64,000 nt of DNA, from contig JBELML010000020.1 in NCBI GenBank assembly GCA_042095835.1, positions 3,736-67,735 of the forward strand, in the 5' to 3' direction. Each line of letters begins with the position of its first letter. The stretch's first letter is position 1. Below the pieces are notes generated by a model that saw only the letters and a list, made by a program, of their open reading frames with translations, had not been told where the DNA came from and searched no databases. The translations under genes and the position numbers were made by a program. Below, piece by piece: positions 43,985-52,525 of the stretch. Source of the DNA: DATFKA01 sp042095835 (GTDB lineage: Bacteria; Bacteroidota; Bacteroidia; Chitinophagales; Saprospiraceae).

Positions 43985-45004
43985 ATGAATAAGGTATTAT
44001 CCTTTTTAACACTATTACTACTTGCATCCTTTACCTTTTTAGGCTGCAATAATCAGAGTAAAACCGTAGCAGAAGACGAGGCAAGCTCAGAAGCTACTAC
44101 CGATTCAGCAGAGAGCGATTTTCAGATTTCTCTAGCACAGTGGTCCCTACACAAAACTTTCTTTGGACCAGCCATTACCCAAGGTTGGGATTATTTCAGA
44201 AAAACGATGGAGGAGAATCCGGATGCGCTCCTACAAGGTTCTGCAGATCCAATGGATTTCCCAGCCATGGCAGCAGGCTATGGTATCAACTCTATTGAGT
44301 TGGTCAACACCTTCTACTTCACTAAAGCAAGTGATATGGAGTACTGGGCAGCATTCAAGAAAAAATGCGAAGAAAATGGCGTATCTGTCGGATTGATCAT
44401 GTGCGATGCCCTAGGGGACTTAGGAGACGGTGACGAAGCGGCCCGCCAGCAAGCAGTTGAGAATCACTACCCTTGGGTAGAAGCGGCCAAATACCTAGGC
44501 GCTCACTCTATCAGAGTCAATGCAGCCGGACAGGGTACAGCCGAGCAGGTAGCGGCAAATGCAGCAGATGGTCTTTCCAAGTTGGGAGCTTATGCAAAAG
44601 AAAGAGGCATCAACGTCATCGTAGAAAACCACGGTGGTTTCTCTTCTGATGGCTCCTGGTTGTCAAGCGTCATGGAATTTGTAAACATGGACAACGTAGG
44701 TACATTACCTGATTTTGGTAATTTCTGTATTGAAAGAAGCCCTGATGGTTGTGCCAATGAATACGACCGCTATAAAGGTATTGCAGAGTTGATGCCGTTT
44801 GCAAAAGGCGTTTCTGCTAAATCGCATGAGTTTGATGAGAATGGTAATGAAGTTCGATCTGACTTCGATCGTATCATGAAGATTGTCAAAGATGCTGGCT
44901 ACACAGGTTATGTCGGTATCGAATATGAGGGATCTGATCTCTCAGAAGATGAAGGCATCAAAGCTACTAAAGCATTATTAGAGAAGGTTATTGCGGAACT
45001 GTAG
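43985..45004 (+). CDS. Periplasmic sugar phosphate isomerase/epimerase-type TIM-barrel lipoprotein
   Basis: 339 residues. Lipobox FLGC at residue 21, then an acidic linker (AEDEASSEATTDSAESD). The barrel begins QISLAQWSLHKTFF. Putative metal ligands are Glu in VIVENHGGFS, Asp in TLPDFGNFCIE, His in SAKSHEFDE and Glu in VGIEYEGSDLSEDEG, the E-D-H-E set of the AP endonuclease/xylose isomerase-like family. Being exported, it probably acts on sugars or keto-sugars in the periplasm. It is not adjacent to a dehydrogenase. Followed by a clear terminator. Confidence 0.88.
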   Translation: MNKVLSFLTLLLLASFTFLGCNNQSKTVAEDEASSEATTDSAESDFQISLAQWSLHKTFFGPAITQGWDYFRKTMEENPDALLQGSADPMDFPAMAAGYGINSIELVNTFYFTKASDMEYWAAFKKKCEENGVSVGLIMCDALGDLGDGDEAARQQAVENHYPWVEAAKYLGAHSIRVNAAGQGTAEQVAANAADGLSKLGAYAKERGINVIVENHGGFSSDGSWLSSVMEFVNMDNVGTLPDFGNFCIERSPDGCANEYDRYKGIAELMPFAKGVSAKSHEFDENGNEVRSDFDRIMKIVKDAGYTGYVGIEYEGSDLSEDEGIKATKALLEKVIAEL

Positions 45005-45031
45005 CAAATAGCCTGTAGTCTAGTATTAGCC

Positions 45032-45069
45032 AACCGGCCAATGATACTTAAGAGTAACATTGGCCGGTT
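45032..45069 (+). terminator. Terminator after the TIM-barrel lipoprotein gene
   Basis: Arms AACCGGCCAATG and CATTGGCCGGTT, 12 bp, 14-nt loop. The downstream T-tract is weak (TTTACATTTTC). Confidence 0.7.
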
Positions 45070-45157
45070 TACATTTTCTATCGACTTCTTTCTTGCTTTA
45101 GTCCCCAAATGTGGCTAGGCTTTTCCTACTTTAATATTATGTTACCAAAAATCATCT

Positions 45158-46186
45158 ATGTTTAGACTAACTACACTTCTGCTTCTTTGCCCACTGCTCT
45201 CTATCGGCCAAAGTCAAGCAACAATTGACGCTATCTGTAAAGAAATCATCCCGAAAGAATATCCTAATATAGATGGCGTACTTCTCAAACAAGGAGACCA
45301 ACTCCTAGCCGAAGCGTACTTCAATGACTGGGAATATATTCATCCGCATGATACGCGATCCTCCTTTAAAGGGATCACAAGTTTACTGACTGGAATTGCG
45401 ATTGACCAGGGCTTTCTGAGTCTGGAAGATAGCCTCGCTCTCTTTTTTCCCGAATTAAAAGGCCAAGCTGCTGGAAGTATCAAAGTCGAACATTTGCTCA
45501 CCATGACTGCGGGCTTTAACTGTGAAGAAAACTATGGTGTTGGACCAGATTGTGAATCCGAAATGTGGGAAACCAAAGATTGGATCGACTATGCCATTAA
45601 TGTCCGTATCAAAGATGATCCAGGCAAAAATTGGTCGTATAATTCTAATCAGCCCTTCTTAATGGGTGAAGTTGTTGCTAGGGCGAGTAAGATGAGTATT
45701 ATTGATTTTGCTACAAAATATTTATTTGATCCACTCGATATTAAAGACTATGAATGGTATATGACCCCGAAAGGAAAAGGATATACTGCCGGGTCTTTTA
45801 ATATGCGTCCGAGAGACATGTTGAAAATTAGTGAGCTCATCAGAAATAAAGGCCGTTGGCAAGGTAAAAGAATCGTGTCAGAACTCTGGATCAAAATAGC
45901 CACCGACTGTCCTTTAGATATTGATTTCTCTTTCCTTCGTTTTTCAAAAATGGCCAATGCCAAATACTACAGTGCTACCTATGGTTATTACTGGTACCGA
46001 GAGCGTATGAGCTACGGCGATATTGATACCGAAGTCATCTTTGCCTCTGGTAATGGAGGGCAATATATGATGTACTTTGAAGAATATGACCTGATGGTAG
46101 CTTTCACTGGTCATGCCTTTGGAAATTGGCGAATGAAACGGCCTTTTGAGTTTTTACTAAAGTATATTTTACCAGAACTAGACTAG
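45158..46186 (+). CDS. Exported serine hydrolase (beta-lactamase/class C family)
   Basis: 342 residues, signal peptide (LLSIGQ). The SxxK motif is at Ser68-Lys71 (SSFKGITS), followed by FLSLEDSLALFFPELKG and SIKVEHLLTMTAGFNCEENYG, typical of the family; WSYNSNQPFLMGEV carries the Tyr/Asn motif. The FASGNGGQYMMYFEEYDLMVAFTGH near the C-terminus is the third motif region. Likely esterase, peptidase or beta-lactamase-like; no evidence for antibiotic hydrolysis. Monocistronic, followed by a bidirectional terminator. Confidence 0.88.
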   Translation: MFRLTTLLLLCPLLSIGQSQATIDAICKEIIPKEYPNIDGVLLKQGDQLLAEAYFNDWEYIHPHDTRSSFKGITSLLTGIAIDQGFLSLEDSLALFFPELKGQAAGSIKVEHLLTMTAGFNCEENYGVGPDCESEMWETKDWIDYAINVRIKDDPGKNWSYNSNQPFLMGEVVARASKMSIIDFATKYLFDPLDIKDYEWYMTPKGKGYTAGSFNMRPRDMLKISELIRNKGRWQGKRIVSELWIKIATDCPLDIDFSFLRFSKMANAKYYSATYGYYWYRERMSYGDIDTEVIFASGNGGQYMMYFEEYDLMVAFTGHAFGNWRMKRPFEFLLKYILPELD

Positions 46187-46293
46187 GCTTTTCGATAAAA
46201 ACAAACTGGACCACATTTGCATTTTGAGCTCATCAAAGATGGCAAGCACGTCGACCCAATGGAGTATTTACCTGAATGGGAAAGGTAAAGATT

Positions 46294-46329
46294 AAGGAGT
46301 CTTTTTGATTGTATTCAAAAAGACTCCTT
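46294..46329. terminator. Bidirectional terminator between serine hydrolase and DNA repair genes
   Basis: Arms AAGGAGTCTTTTTGA (46294-46308) and TCAAAAAGACTCCTT (46315-46329), 15 bp with a 6-nt loop. It serves both converging genes. Confidence 0.85.
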
Positions 46330-46330
46330 A

Positions 46331-47416
46331 CTATACTACTTCAAAAGCTACCTTGCCCTTTTCAACACCATTAATCAGAATACAGAGATAATGGGTGCCC
46401 TGATAATGGGTTCGGGTACTGAAGTTTTTGAAAGATTGCTTCTTTTCTACTTTAGTGGCGCCGGCCTGATATTTTCCTTCGGTGATTTTAAATACCTTTC
46501 GATTGTATTCGCCACGCTTCTTGAGATAGTCAATTCCATACTCTAATCTCAATTGTACCGACTGGTCTTCTTGATGAATCACTTCAAAGGAAAAGTGTAG
46601 TTCCTCCCCTATTCTCACTTGGTCCATGCAAGCCAATTGATCCACTTGTATAGCCGCTGGATCAGCAAAGCCAAAAAGGCGCATCGCTCTTGCATTACCT
46701 TTTTTCAGCAAGGTTCGTAAGGCATGCTTGACGGCCCAATCGGTATGCTTATGATGGCCTAACCACCGCTCTCCAATGGCAAGCACTAGATCTGGATGAT
46801 CTTTGGAAATGTCATTAAGGTTGTTAGCTACTGAGCGATATACATAATCCTCTGGATCTTCCTTCAATTGCTCTAAAATAGGTAATACAGGCGCAGGATC
46901 CTTTTTGAAAGCAGGTAAGGCCATCGCCCAGGGCAATCTTGGCCGGCAACCTTCGCTAGCCAATCGGCGAACATGATGATTCTCGTGCTGCGCCCATTCT
47001 TCCATTTTCTTCATAGTGGCCGCTTGATCTTGGATGATAAAAGGTCGGATACCAAACTCGCTACTGCCGTACTGGGTAAAGAGTTCTAAAGCATCCATAC
47101 TCAAGGCCCAATGTTCCATACCGTATTTCTCAACAAAATCAGGAAAAATGAGATTAGCAAAGTTATATTCTGGGAGCGTTTGTACAAGCTGCCGGAGTAT
47201 TTCAATGGCACTTGGATAGTCTTGTGGTAAGACTTGGTGTAAACAGGCGCTAAGATGGTACATTCGTTCTTTCAATTCTCTAGCCTGCCAGCTTGTATCT
47301 AATGCTAAGGCAGAAAAGTCTTTTGCTTTTATAGTAGGATGAAATTGCTCTAGCTTGCTGGCCAAGGTATGCACATAATCAGCATTATAGATTTGATCCT
47401 TCAAAGAAAAACTCAT
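46331..47416 (-). CDS. DNA alkylation repair protein (HEAT-like, AlkD superfamily)
   Basis: 361 residues of alpha-helical HEAT-like repeats, PF-type DNA alkylation repair. Family features: LEQFHPTIKAKDFSALALDTSWQARELKERMYHLS, FGIRPFIIQDQAATMKKMEEWAQHENHHVRRLASEGCRPRLPWAMALPAFKKDPAPVLPILEQLKEDPEDYVYRSVANNLNDISKDHPD and WLGHHKHTDWAVKHALRTLLKKGNARAMRLFG. The glycosylase mechanism cannot be assigned for this subgroup. The last ~90 residues form a beta-rich tail. Its stop abuts the terminator. Confidence 0.9.
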   Translation of the reverse strand: MSFSLKDQIYNADYVHTLASKLEQFHPTIKAKDFSALALDTSWQARELKERMYHLSACLHQVLPQDYPSAIEILRQLVQTLPEYNFANLIFPDFVEKYGMEHWALSMDALELFTQYGSSEFGIRPFIIQDQAATMKKMEEWAQHENHHVRRLASEGCRPRLPWAMALPAFKKDPAPVLPILEQLKEDPEDYVYRSVANNLNDISKDHPDLVLAIGERWLGHHKHTDWAVKHALRTLLKKGNARAMRLFGFADPAAIQVDQLACMDQVRIGEELHFSFEVIHQEDQSVQLRLEYGIDYLKKRGEYNRKVFKITEGKYQAGATKVEKKQSFKNFSTRTHYQGTHYLCILINGVEKGKVAFEVV

Positions 47417-47507
47417 ATTGATTGGTTGATTAAGAAAGTTAAACGAATTTTGAATATTCTTTGGGGCTTTGTTACTAACTTAGAATCCGTAAAATACATT
47501 TTACATC

Positions 47508-49481
47508 ATGCAAGATAAAACCAAATTACTGTGGACTCCAACTGAAAGTTTTCAGAAAAATAGCCATCTCTCGCAGTATATGACCTGGCTTAAAAAAGAA
47601 AAGCAACTTGCTTTTCCAGACTATCAGTCACTGTGGCAATGGTCCACTCAAGAAGTGGCCGATTTTTGGCAGTCCATCTGGGAATATTTTGATATCCAAT
47701 CCGAGGGAACCTACCAAAAGCCCTTATCCTATGAACAGATGCCCGATGTAAAATGGTTTGAGGGCACAAGATTAAACTATGCGGAGCACCTTTTCAGGAA
47801 AGCCAATGAGGCCCATCCGGCCATTATATTCCAATCTGAAAATCAAGCTTATACCGAGATTTCCTGGGCAGACCTCCAAAAACAAACCGCTCAAGTTGCC
47901 GCCTACTTAAAGGAGGTGGGCGTTGGAGCTGGAGATCGTGTGGTAGCTTTTTTACCCAATATACCTGAAGCGAGCATTGCCTTCTTGGCTACCTGCTCCC
48001 TTGGTGCTGTCTGGTCCAGTTGCTCTCCCGACTTTGGAGCCAGCTCGGTAGTAGACCGCTTCCAGCAAATCGAACCTAAGGTCATCTTTGCAGTAGATGG
48101 TTACCAATATAATGCTAAAGCTTATGATAAAACGGCGGTCGTTTCAGCTATCATCCAGCAACTGCCCAGCGTAGAACAGGTTGTTTTTATCTCTTACCTA
48201 GATTCTAATGCAAGTCTTACAGAAGAGCGGCCGATTACTACCTGGGACCAGATACTCCAGTACCCAAGTAGCAATTTATCTTTTGAGCGAGTCGCTTTCG
48301 ATCATCCGATTTGGGTTTTATATTCGTCTGGCACAACAGGGAAACCCAAAGCCATTACCCACGGGCATGGAGGTGCTCTTTTAGAGCATTACAAATACCT
48401 CGCCTTTCATAATGATGTACATCAAGGAGAACGATTTTTTTGGTACTCCACCACAGGTTGGATGATGTGGAATTATGTCCACGCTGCTCTGCTTATGGGT
48501 GCTACCATAGTACTTTACGATGGCTCTCCAAGCTATCCTGAGCTAGATGTTTTGTGGGACTTGACTGAAAAAGCAGGGATTCAGCATTTCGGCACCTCTG
48601 CCCCCTTTTTGGTAGCCTGTATGAAAAAAGGCTTACAGGTCGAGCAGCAGTTCGATTTATCAAATCTGCGATCGATTAGTTCGACCGGAGCTCCCTTACC
48701 TCCCGAAGCCTTTGATTATGTATACGAGCATATCAAAAAAGACCTTTGGCTGGTATCGATGAGTGGCGGTACAGATGTATGCACCGCTTTTGTAGGTGGT
48801 AATCCTACCTCGGCCGTATACGAAGGCGAAATCCAGTGCAGAGCCTTAGGTTGCGCCCTGGAAGCCTGGGATGAAGATGGTCATGCGGTTGACAACGAAG
48901 TTGGCGAGATGGTCATCACTAAGCCAATGCCTTCTATGCCAATCTATTTCTGGAATGACCCTGATGATATACGTTACCTGACCAGCTATTTTGCAAAGTT
49001 TGAAGGCATCTGGCGGCACGGCGATTGGATCAAAATCACGCCAAGAAATGGGCTCATCATCTATGGTCGCTCCGATGCGACGCTCAATCGACAAGGTATC
49101 CGTATCGGAACCGCCGAGATCTATCGCTCCGTCCATAAAATAGATAGTATAGCCGATAGCTTGGTGGTTAATTTAGAATTGAGCGGAGGCCGTCATTTTA
49201 TGCCCCTTTTTGTAGTGTTACAAAAAGGGCAAACCCTCAGTAAGGTGATTATCGACCAAATCAAAAAGCAACTAAGGGCAGATTATACTCCACGCCATGT
49301 ACCTGATGAAGTGATTGTCTGTAATGAAATACCCTACACAATAAGTGGAAAAAAACTAGAAGCTCCCGTCAAAAAAATCTTAATGGGTCTTCCAATTGGT
49401 AAAGCTGCCAATAAAGATGCTATGCGAAACCCTTGGTCTTTAGATTTTTTTATAAAATTTGCAGAAAATTTAAGACTTTAA
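47508..49481 (+). CDS. Acetoacetyl-CoA synthetase (acetoacetate-CoA ligase)
   Basis: Activates acetoacetate to acetoacetyl-CoA with ATP (EC 6.2.1.16). 657 residues, a typical length. N-terminal KLLWTPTESFQKNSHLSQYMTWL is the ACAS-type N-cap; ATP motif LYSSGTTGKPKAITHGHGG, then SMSGGTDVCTAFVGGNP and the A8 motif RHGDWIKITPRNGLIIYGRSDATLNRQGIRIGTAEIYR. The C-terminal Lys lies in YTISGKKLEAPVKKIL. Links ketone-body or hydroxybutyrate catabolism to central metabolism. Single gene. Confidence 0.94.
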   Translation: MQDKTKLLWTPTESFQKNSHLSQYMTWLKKEKQLAFPDYQSLWQWSTQEVADFWQSIWEYFDIQSEGTYQKPLSYEQMPDVKWFEGTRLNYAEHLFRKANEAHPAIIFQSENQAYTEISWADLQKQTAQVAAYLKEVGVGAGDRVVAFLPNIPEASIAFLATCSLGAVWSSCSPDFGASSVVDRFQQIEPKVIFAVDGYQYNAKAYDKTAVVSAIIQQLPSVEQVVFISYLDSNASLTEERPITTWDQILQYPSSNLSFERVAFDHPIWVLYSSGTTGKPKAITHGHGGALLEHYKYLAFHNDVHQGERFFWYSTTGWMMWNYVHAALLMGATIVLYDGSPSYPELDVLWDLTEKAGIQHFGTSAPFLVACMKKGLQVEQQFDLSNLRSISSTGAPLPPEAFDYVYEHIKKDLWLVSMSGGTDVCTAFVGGNPTSAVYEGEIQCRALGCALEAWDEDGHAVDNEVGEMVITKPMPSMPIYFWNDPDDIRYLTSYFAKFEGIWRHGDWIKITPRNGLIIYGRSDATLNRQGIRIGTAEIYRSVHKIDSIADSLVVNLELSGGRHFMPLFVVLQKGQTLSKVIIDQIKKQLRADYTPRHVPDEVIVCNEIPYTISGKKLEAPVKKILMGLPIGKAANKDAMRNPWSLDFFIKFAENLRL

Positions 49482-49552
49482 AGTCTGCTATAGAAGAGGA
49501 CCAAGAGAGAATTAGGGTCAAAGGCCACTTGAAGTAAATTATTCAAACCGCA

Positions 49553-49621
49553 TCCCGACTTCCGTTGCACTATGCCGGGATTAATTCGACCATCGCTGCT
49601 AAAGCATCGAGCCTTATTAAC
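49553..49621 (+). repeat. Dispersed 69-bp intergenic element, copy B
   Basis: Same orientation as copy C. Begins TCCCGACTTCCGTTGCAC, continues CGGGATTAATTCGACC and GCTGCTAAAGCATCGAG and ends CTTATTAAC. Matches copy A over nearly all of its length. Confidence 0.75.
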
Positions 49622-49718
49622 TTAAAACATAAACAATGCGTGAAGGAGTGAATCCTTCAATGTGTGAATTACATACTACATAGCACGTAACACATAAAAT
49701 ATAGCACATAAAACAGCA

Positions 49719-49788
49719 TCCCGAAATCCAGTAGCGTTACTTCGGGATTAATTCGACCAACGCTGCTGAAGCATCGGGTCTCATTAAC
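49719..49788 (+). repeat. Dispersed intergenic element, copy C, next to purE
   Basis: TCCCGAAATCCAGTAGCG, TACTTCGGGATTAATTCGACC, GCTGCTGAAGCATCGGGTC and TCATTAAC. The stem ATCCCGAA/TTCGGGAT is perfect over 8 bp; in the other copies these bases differ (ATCCCGAC with GCCGGGAT), so the arms vary while the outer stem remains. Confidence 0.75.
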
Positions 49789-49797
49789 TTAACACAC

Positions 49798-50301
49798 ATG
49801 ATTAGTATCATTATGGGTTCGGATTCGGACCTTCCAGTCATGCGCAAAGCCGCAGACATTCTTAAAGAACTAGAAGTCCCTTTCGAATTGACTATTATTT
49901 CAGCGCACCGCACCCCTGAGCGTATGTTCGATTTTGCCCAAAACGCTCACAAACGGGGCATAAAAGCCATCGTAGCCGGAGCAGGTGGAGCAGCCCATTT
50001 ACCGGGTATGGTCGCTGCCATCACACCACTACCAGTAGTTGGTGTACCGATTAAATCTTCGAATAGTATAGACGGATGGGACTCTGTTTTATCGATTTTA
50101 CAAATGCCTGGTGGTGTGCCCGTAGCAACTGTTGCACTAGATGGTGCAAAAAACGCGGGTATCCTAGCTGCACAGATTGTAGGTTCGTCAGATCCTCAGG
50201 TACTACAAAAAGTTCTTGAGTACAAGCAGGGGCTTACCGCAGCCGTAAAAGCGAAGTATGAAAAATTGGAGAAAGTAGGTTATGAGCAGTATAAAAAATA
50301 G
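49798..50301 (+). CDS. purE: N5-carboxyaminoimidazole ribonucleotide mutase
   Basis: Converts N5-CAIR to CAIR in purine synthesis (class I PurE, 167 residues). Motifs: IIMGSDSDLPVMRKAADILKELEVPFELTIISAHRTPERM (CAIR phosphate and catalytic His), AIVAGAGGAAHLPGMVAAITPLPVVGVPIKSSNSIDGWDSVLSILQMPGGVPVATVAL (GAGGAAHLPG signature). purK is not adjacent. The unusual upstream repeats (copies B and C) lie within 250 bp. Confidence 0.97.
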   Translation: MISIIMGSDSDLPVMRKAADILKELEVPFELTIISAHRTPERMFDFAQNAHKRGIKAIVAGAGGAAHLPGMVAAITPLPVVGVPIKSSNSIDGWDSVLSILQMPGGVPVATVALDGAKNAGILAAQIVGSSDPQVLQKVLEYKQGLTAAVKAKYEKLEKVGYEQYKK

Positions 50302-50369
50302 AACCACATAGAAAACAGTAGAAAACATAGTTCTTAAAACACCTATGTACCCTATGTCCCTATGTGGTT
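50302..50369. terminator. Terminator downstream of purE
   Basis: Arms AACCACATAG (50302-50311) and CTATGTGGTT (50360-50369) enclose short ACATAG/CTATGT repeats, followed by TTATCTT. On the minus strand the hairpin is followed by CTATTTTTTATAC, so it probably also serves the OmpA gene. Confidence 0.65.
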
Positions 50370-50411
50370 TTATCTTAAATGTCCTTATAATCCCTTATAT
50401 GGTTCAAAAGA

Positions 50412-52037
50412 CTAAGGAATAAATAATTCGAATTGTACCCTACGGTTCAATTGCCTACCTGCACTGCGACTATTATCTGCTATAGGTTGTGCATCCCCGT
50501 AACCGATGAAGCGCAACCTAGTAGGATCGATACCCTTACTGACAAGATAGGTATAGCAAGATTGGGCGCGGTCCTCAGATAATATTTGATTATTCTCAGG
50601 ATTCCCTGTATTATCGGTGTGACCTGAAATCCTAAGGTAATAAGAAGGATAACGCTCTAAAATAGTTGCAATCTGGTCTAGCGTCGCATTCGACTCCGAA
50701 AGTAAAATAGCACTCCCAGGACTGAATCGCACTGCCCGCATCGCAAATTCTAAAACTTCTTTATCTTCTTCCTTGATCTCTGGGCAGCCATCATTCTCAA
50801 CTGGGCCCGCATTGTAAATACATTTATCTTTTCCATCATCGACTCCATCTCCGTCACTATCCGGGCAACCGCTAAAAGTACCCTTTACCGCTGGGCAGCG
50901 ATCATCCTTATCCACAAATCCATCACCATCGGTATCTGGACAACCTTTATTCTCTACACTACCTTGCAACTTTGGACACTCATCGTCTTTATCAGCCACA
51001 CCGTCTTTATCCAAATCGGGACAGCCATTAAGTAGACCGACTAGATTTGGACACTCATCATCTTGGTCTAAAACGCCATCGCCATCTGTGTCGGTAGGTT
51101 CTGGACAACCATTGCGTTCTTTAGACCCAGCATCATCGGGGCATTCATCGTCAAGGTCTTTTATACCATCTCCATCTGTATCTGGGCAACCGTCAAATTG
51201 GGCTAACCCTGCTGTTTCAGGACATTGATCGTCCTTGTCGGCCAGGCCATCTTCATCACTATCGGGGCAACCATTCAAAGTGCCAGCCGTTTCGGGGCAG
51301 GCATCATCACTATCGGCTACTCCGTCTCCATCTTTATCTGGACAGCCTTTGGTCAAGGCAGTACCCGCTTCATCAGCACACTCATCTTCCAGGTCGGAAA
51401 CCCCATCGCCGTCCCGATCTGGACAACCCATCATTTCTGCTGTCCCGGACAATTCGGGGCAATTATCTTGATCATTAAGTACACCGTCGCCATCTAAATC
51501 ATCCAGATTTTTGGTCATGCCGCCTAGTTTATACACAAAACCAAGGCCCAGTTGGACATTATCTCTTTGGGTTTCATCACTGACTCGATATTCTGCCTGA
51601 ATATTAAGGTAAGAATTCGTTCCTATGCGGATATCTGTACCCAAGCCAACAGGAATCTGTGCATTGCCCACACCATCCGATTCACTGACGTAGCCATAAC
51701 CTGCAAATACATAGGGAACAAAGCGTGCGTTTGGATCATAGAGTTGACCTCTCAGGATACCATCGATACTGAAAAAATTCCGGTTATTGACATCGTCCAC
51801 CACATCAATAAATCCAGCTTTCAGAGGTACACCAAAAGAAAAATAGTTGCCAAAATTTCTACGATAGAAGACTTCAAGTCCATTGGTGATATCACCGTCT
51901 ACAGAATTGGGATTACTGTAATCGATAAAAAGGACTTTCGCGCCTACAAAGTTTTTTCCATCCATCGGTTCTTGGGCCAATAAGCCTACTTGCAATAGTA
52001 GACAGGCACCAAATAAGAGTGCTTTTATGCCATTCAT
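50412..52037 (-). CDS. OmpA-family outer membrane protein with nine thrombospondin type 3 repeats
   Basis: 541 residues. Signal peptide to about QVGLLAQ (residue 21). Residues 25-175 form an outer membrane beta-barrel. Residues 179-420 are nine calcium-binding TSP3 repeats of pattern D-x-D-G-D-G-x-x-D-x-x-D-x-C-P, each ending in G-C-P-D. Residues 425-541 are an OmpA C-terminal peptidoglycan-binding domain (LRISGHTDNTGNPENNQILSEDRAQSCYTYLVSKGIDPTRLRFIGYGDAQP, with the DxxN and N-R-R-V-x-F-E residues). Anchors the outer membrane to peptidoglycan. Monocistronic. Confidence 0.95.
   Translation of the reverse strand: MNGIKALLFGACLLLQVGLLAQEPMDGKNFVGAKVLFIDYSNPNSVDGDITNGLEVFYRRNFGNYFSFGVPLKAGFIDVVDDVNNRNFFSIDGILRGQLYDPNARFVPYVFAGYGYVSESDGVGNAQIPVGLGTDIRIGTNSYLNIQAEYRVSDETQRDNVQLGLGFVYKLGGMTKNLDDLDGDGVLNDQDNCPELSGTAEMMGCPDRDGDGVSDLEDECADEAGTALTKGCPDKDGDGVADSDDACPETAGTLNGCPDSDEDGLADKDDQCPETAGLAQFDGCPDTDGDGIKDLDDECPDDAGSKERNGCPEPTDTDGDGVLDQDDECPNLVGLLNGCPDLDKDGVADKDDECPKLQGSVENKGCPDTDGDGFVDKDDRCPAVKGTFSGCPDSDGDGVDDGKDKCIYNAGPVENDGCPEIKEEDKEVLEFAMRAVRFSPGSAILLSESNATLDQIATILERYPSYYLRISGHTDNTGNPENNQILSEDRAQSCYTYLVSKGIDPTRLRFIGYGDAQPIADNSRSAGRQLNRRVQFELFIP
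50778..51503 (-). repeat. Thrombospondin type 3 repeat array (coding)
   Basis: Nine imperfect 21-30-residue repeats rich in Asp, within the OmpA-family gene. They bring long open frames on the opposite strand (51225-51497), which are shadows of the repeats. Confidence 0.9.
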
Positions 52038-52525
52038 GTTTTCAAATAGTATGTGAGGTAATCATCCTCGATTATTCAGATTAACCAAATCAACCAAGCA
52101 TATTACTTCGTGTAATAAAGTTATTTCATAGTATATAAAACCCGTCTTGTTTGTATTAGGTATTGGTAGTAGAAAGGTCGCTCTAAAGTCTAAATTGTAA
52201 GCTAAAGGTTATCTTGAAAGCCAAAATAGTAAATATTAGAAATAATTCAAACATGTGAAAAACATATCCTTTTTCATAAATTATCAAAAAAATGATGTGA
52301 GTAAACTTTTGGCTAAGATTAATACCAGCTTTTGTGTTTTATTTCTATATTGTAGCGTCCCTCTAAGTACCATTCAACAAACGGAATTCTTAATAAAAAT
52401 TCTGCCCTTCTTTGTTTCAAAGAGCAATTAAGTTTACCTCAAGCTAGTGTAAACTATTAAATTCTGTATTACATATTCAAGCATTTTAATATTCAATTTT
52501 CAAACCAACACTCAATCCAAAAACG
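52038..52525. other. Intergenic region, divergent, no clear features
   Basis: 488 bp between divergent genes (OmpA minus, S8 plus). A/T-rich with no TAnnTTTG box on either strand at a good distance, no hairpin, no conserved ORF. Confidence 0.5.

Larger units (their letters stand above)
49482..49797. other. Intergenic region made of two dispersed repeat copies
   Basis: 316 bp between the synthetase and purE. Two copies of the 69-bp element (49553-49621, 49719-49788) are separated by short degenerate units (AATGCGTGAAGG, ACATAGCACGTAACACATA). The second copy runs to 9 bp before the purE ATG, so part of it may lie in the purE leader. Confidence 0.7.

Noticed and set aside
51225..51497. Two long + strand frames across the TSP3 region
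   Set aside because: They are the reverse-strand shadow of an Asp/Gly-rich repeat; the minus-strand OmpA gene is clear.
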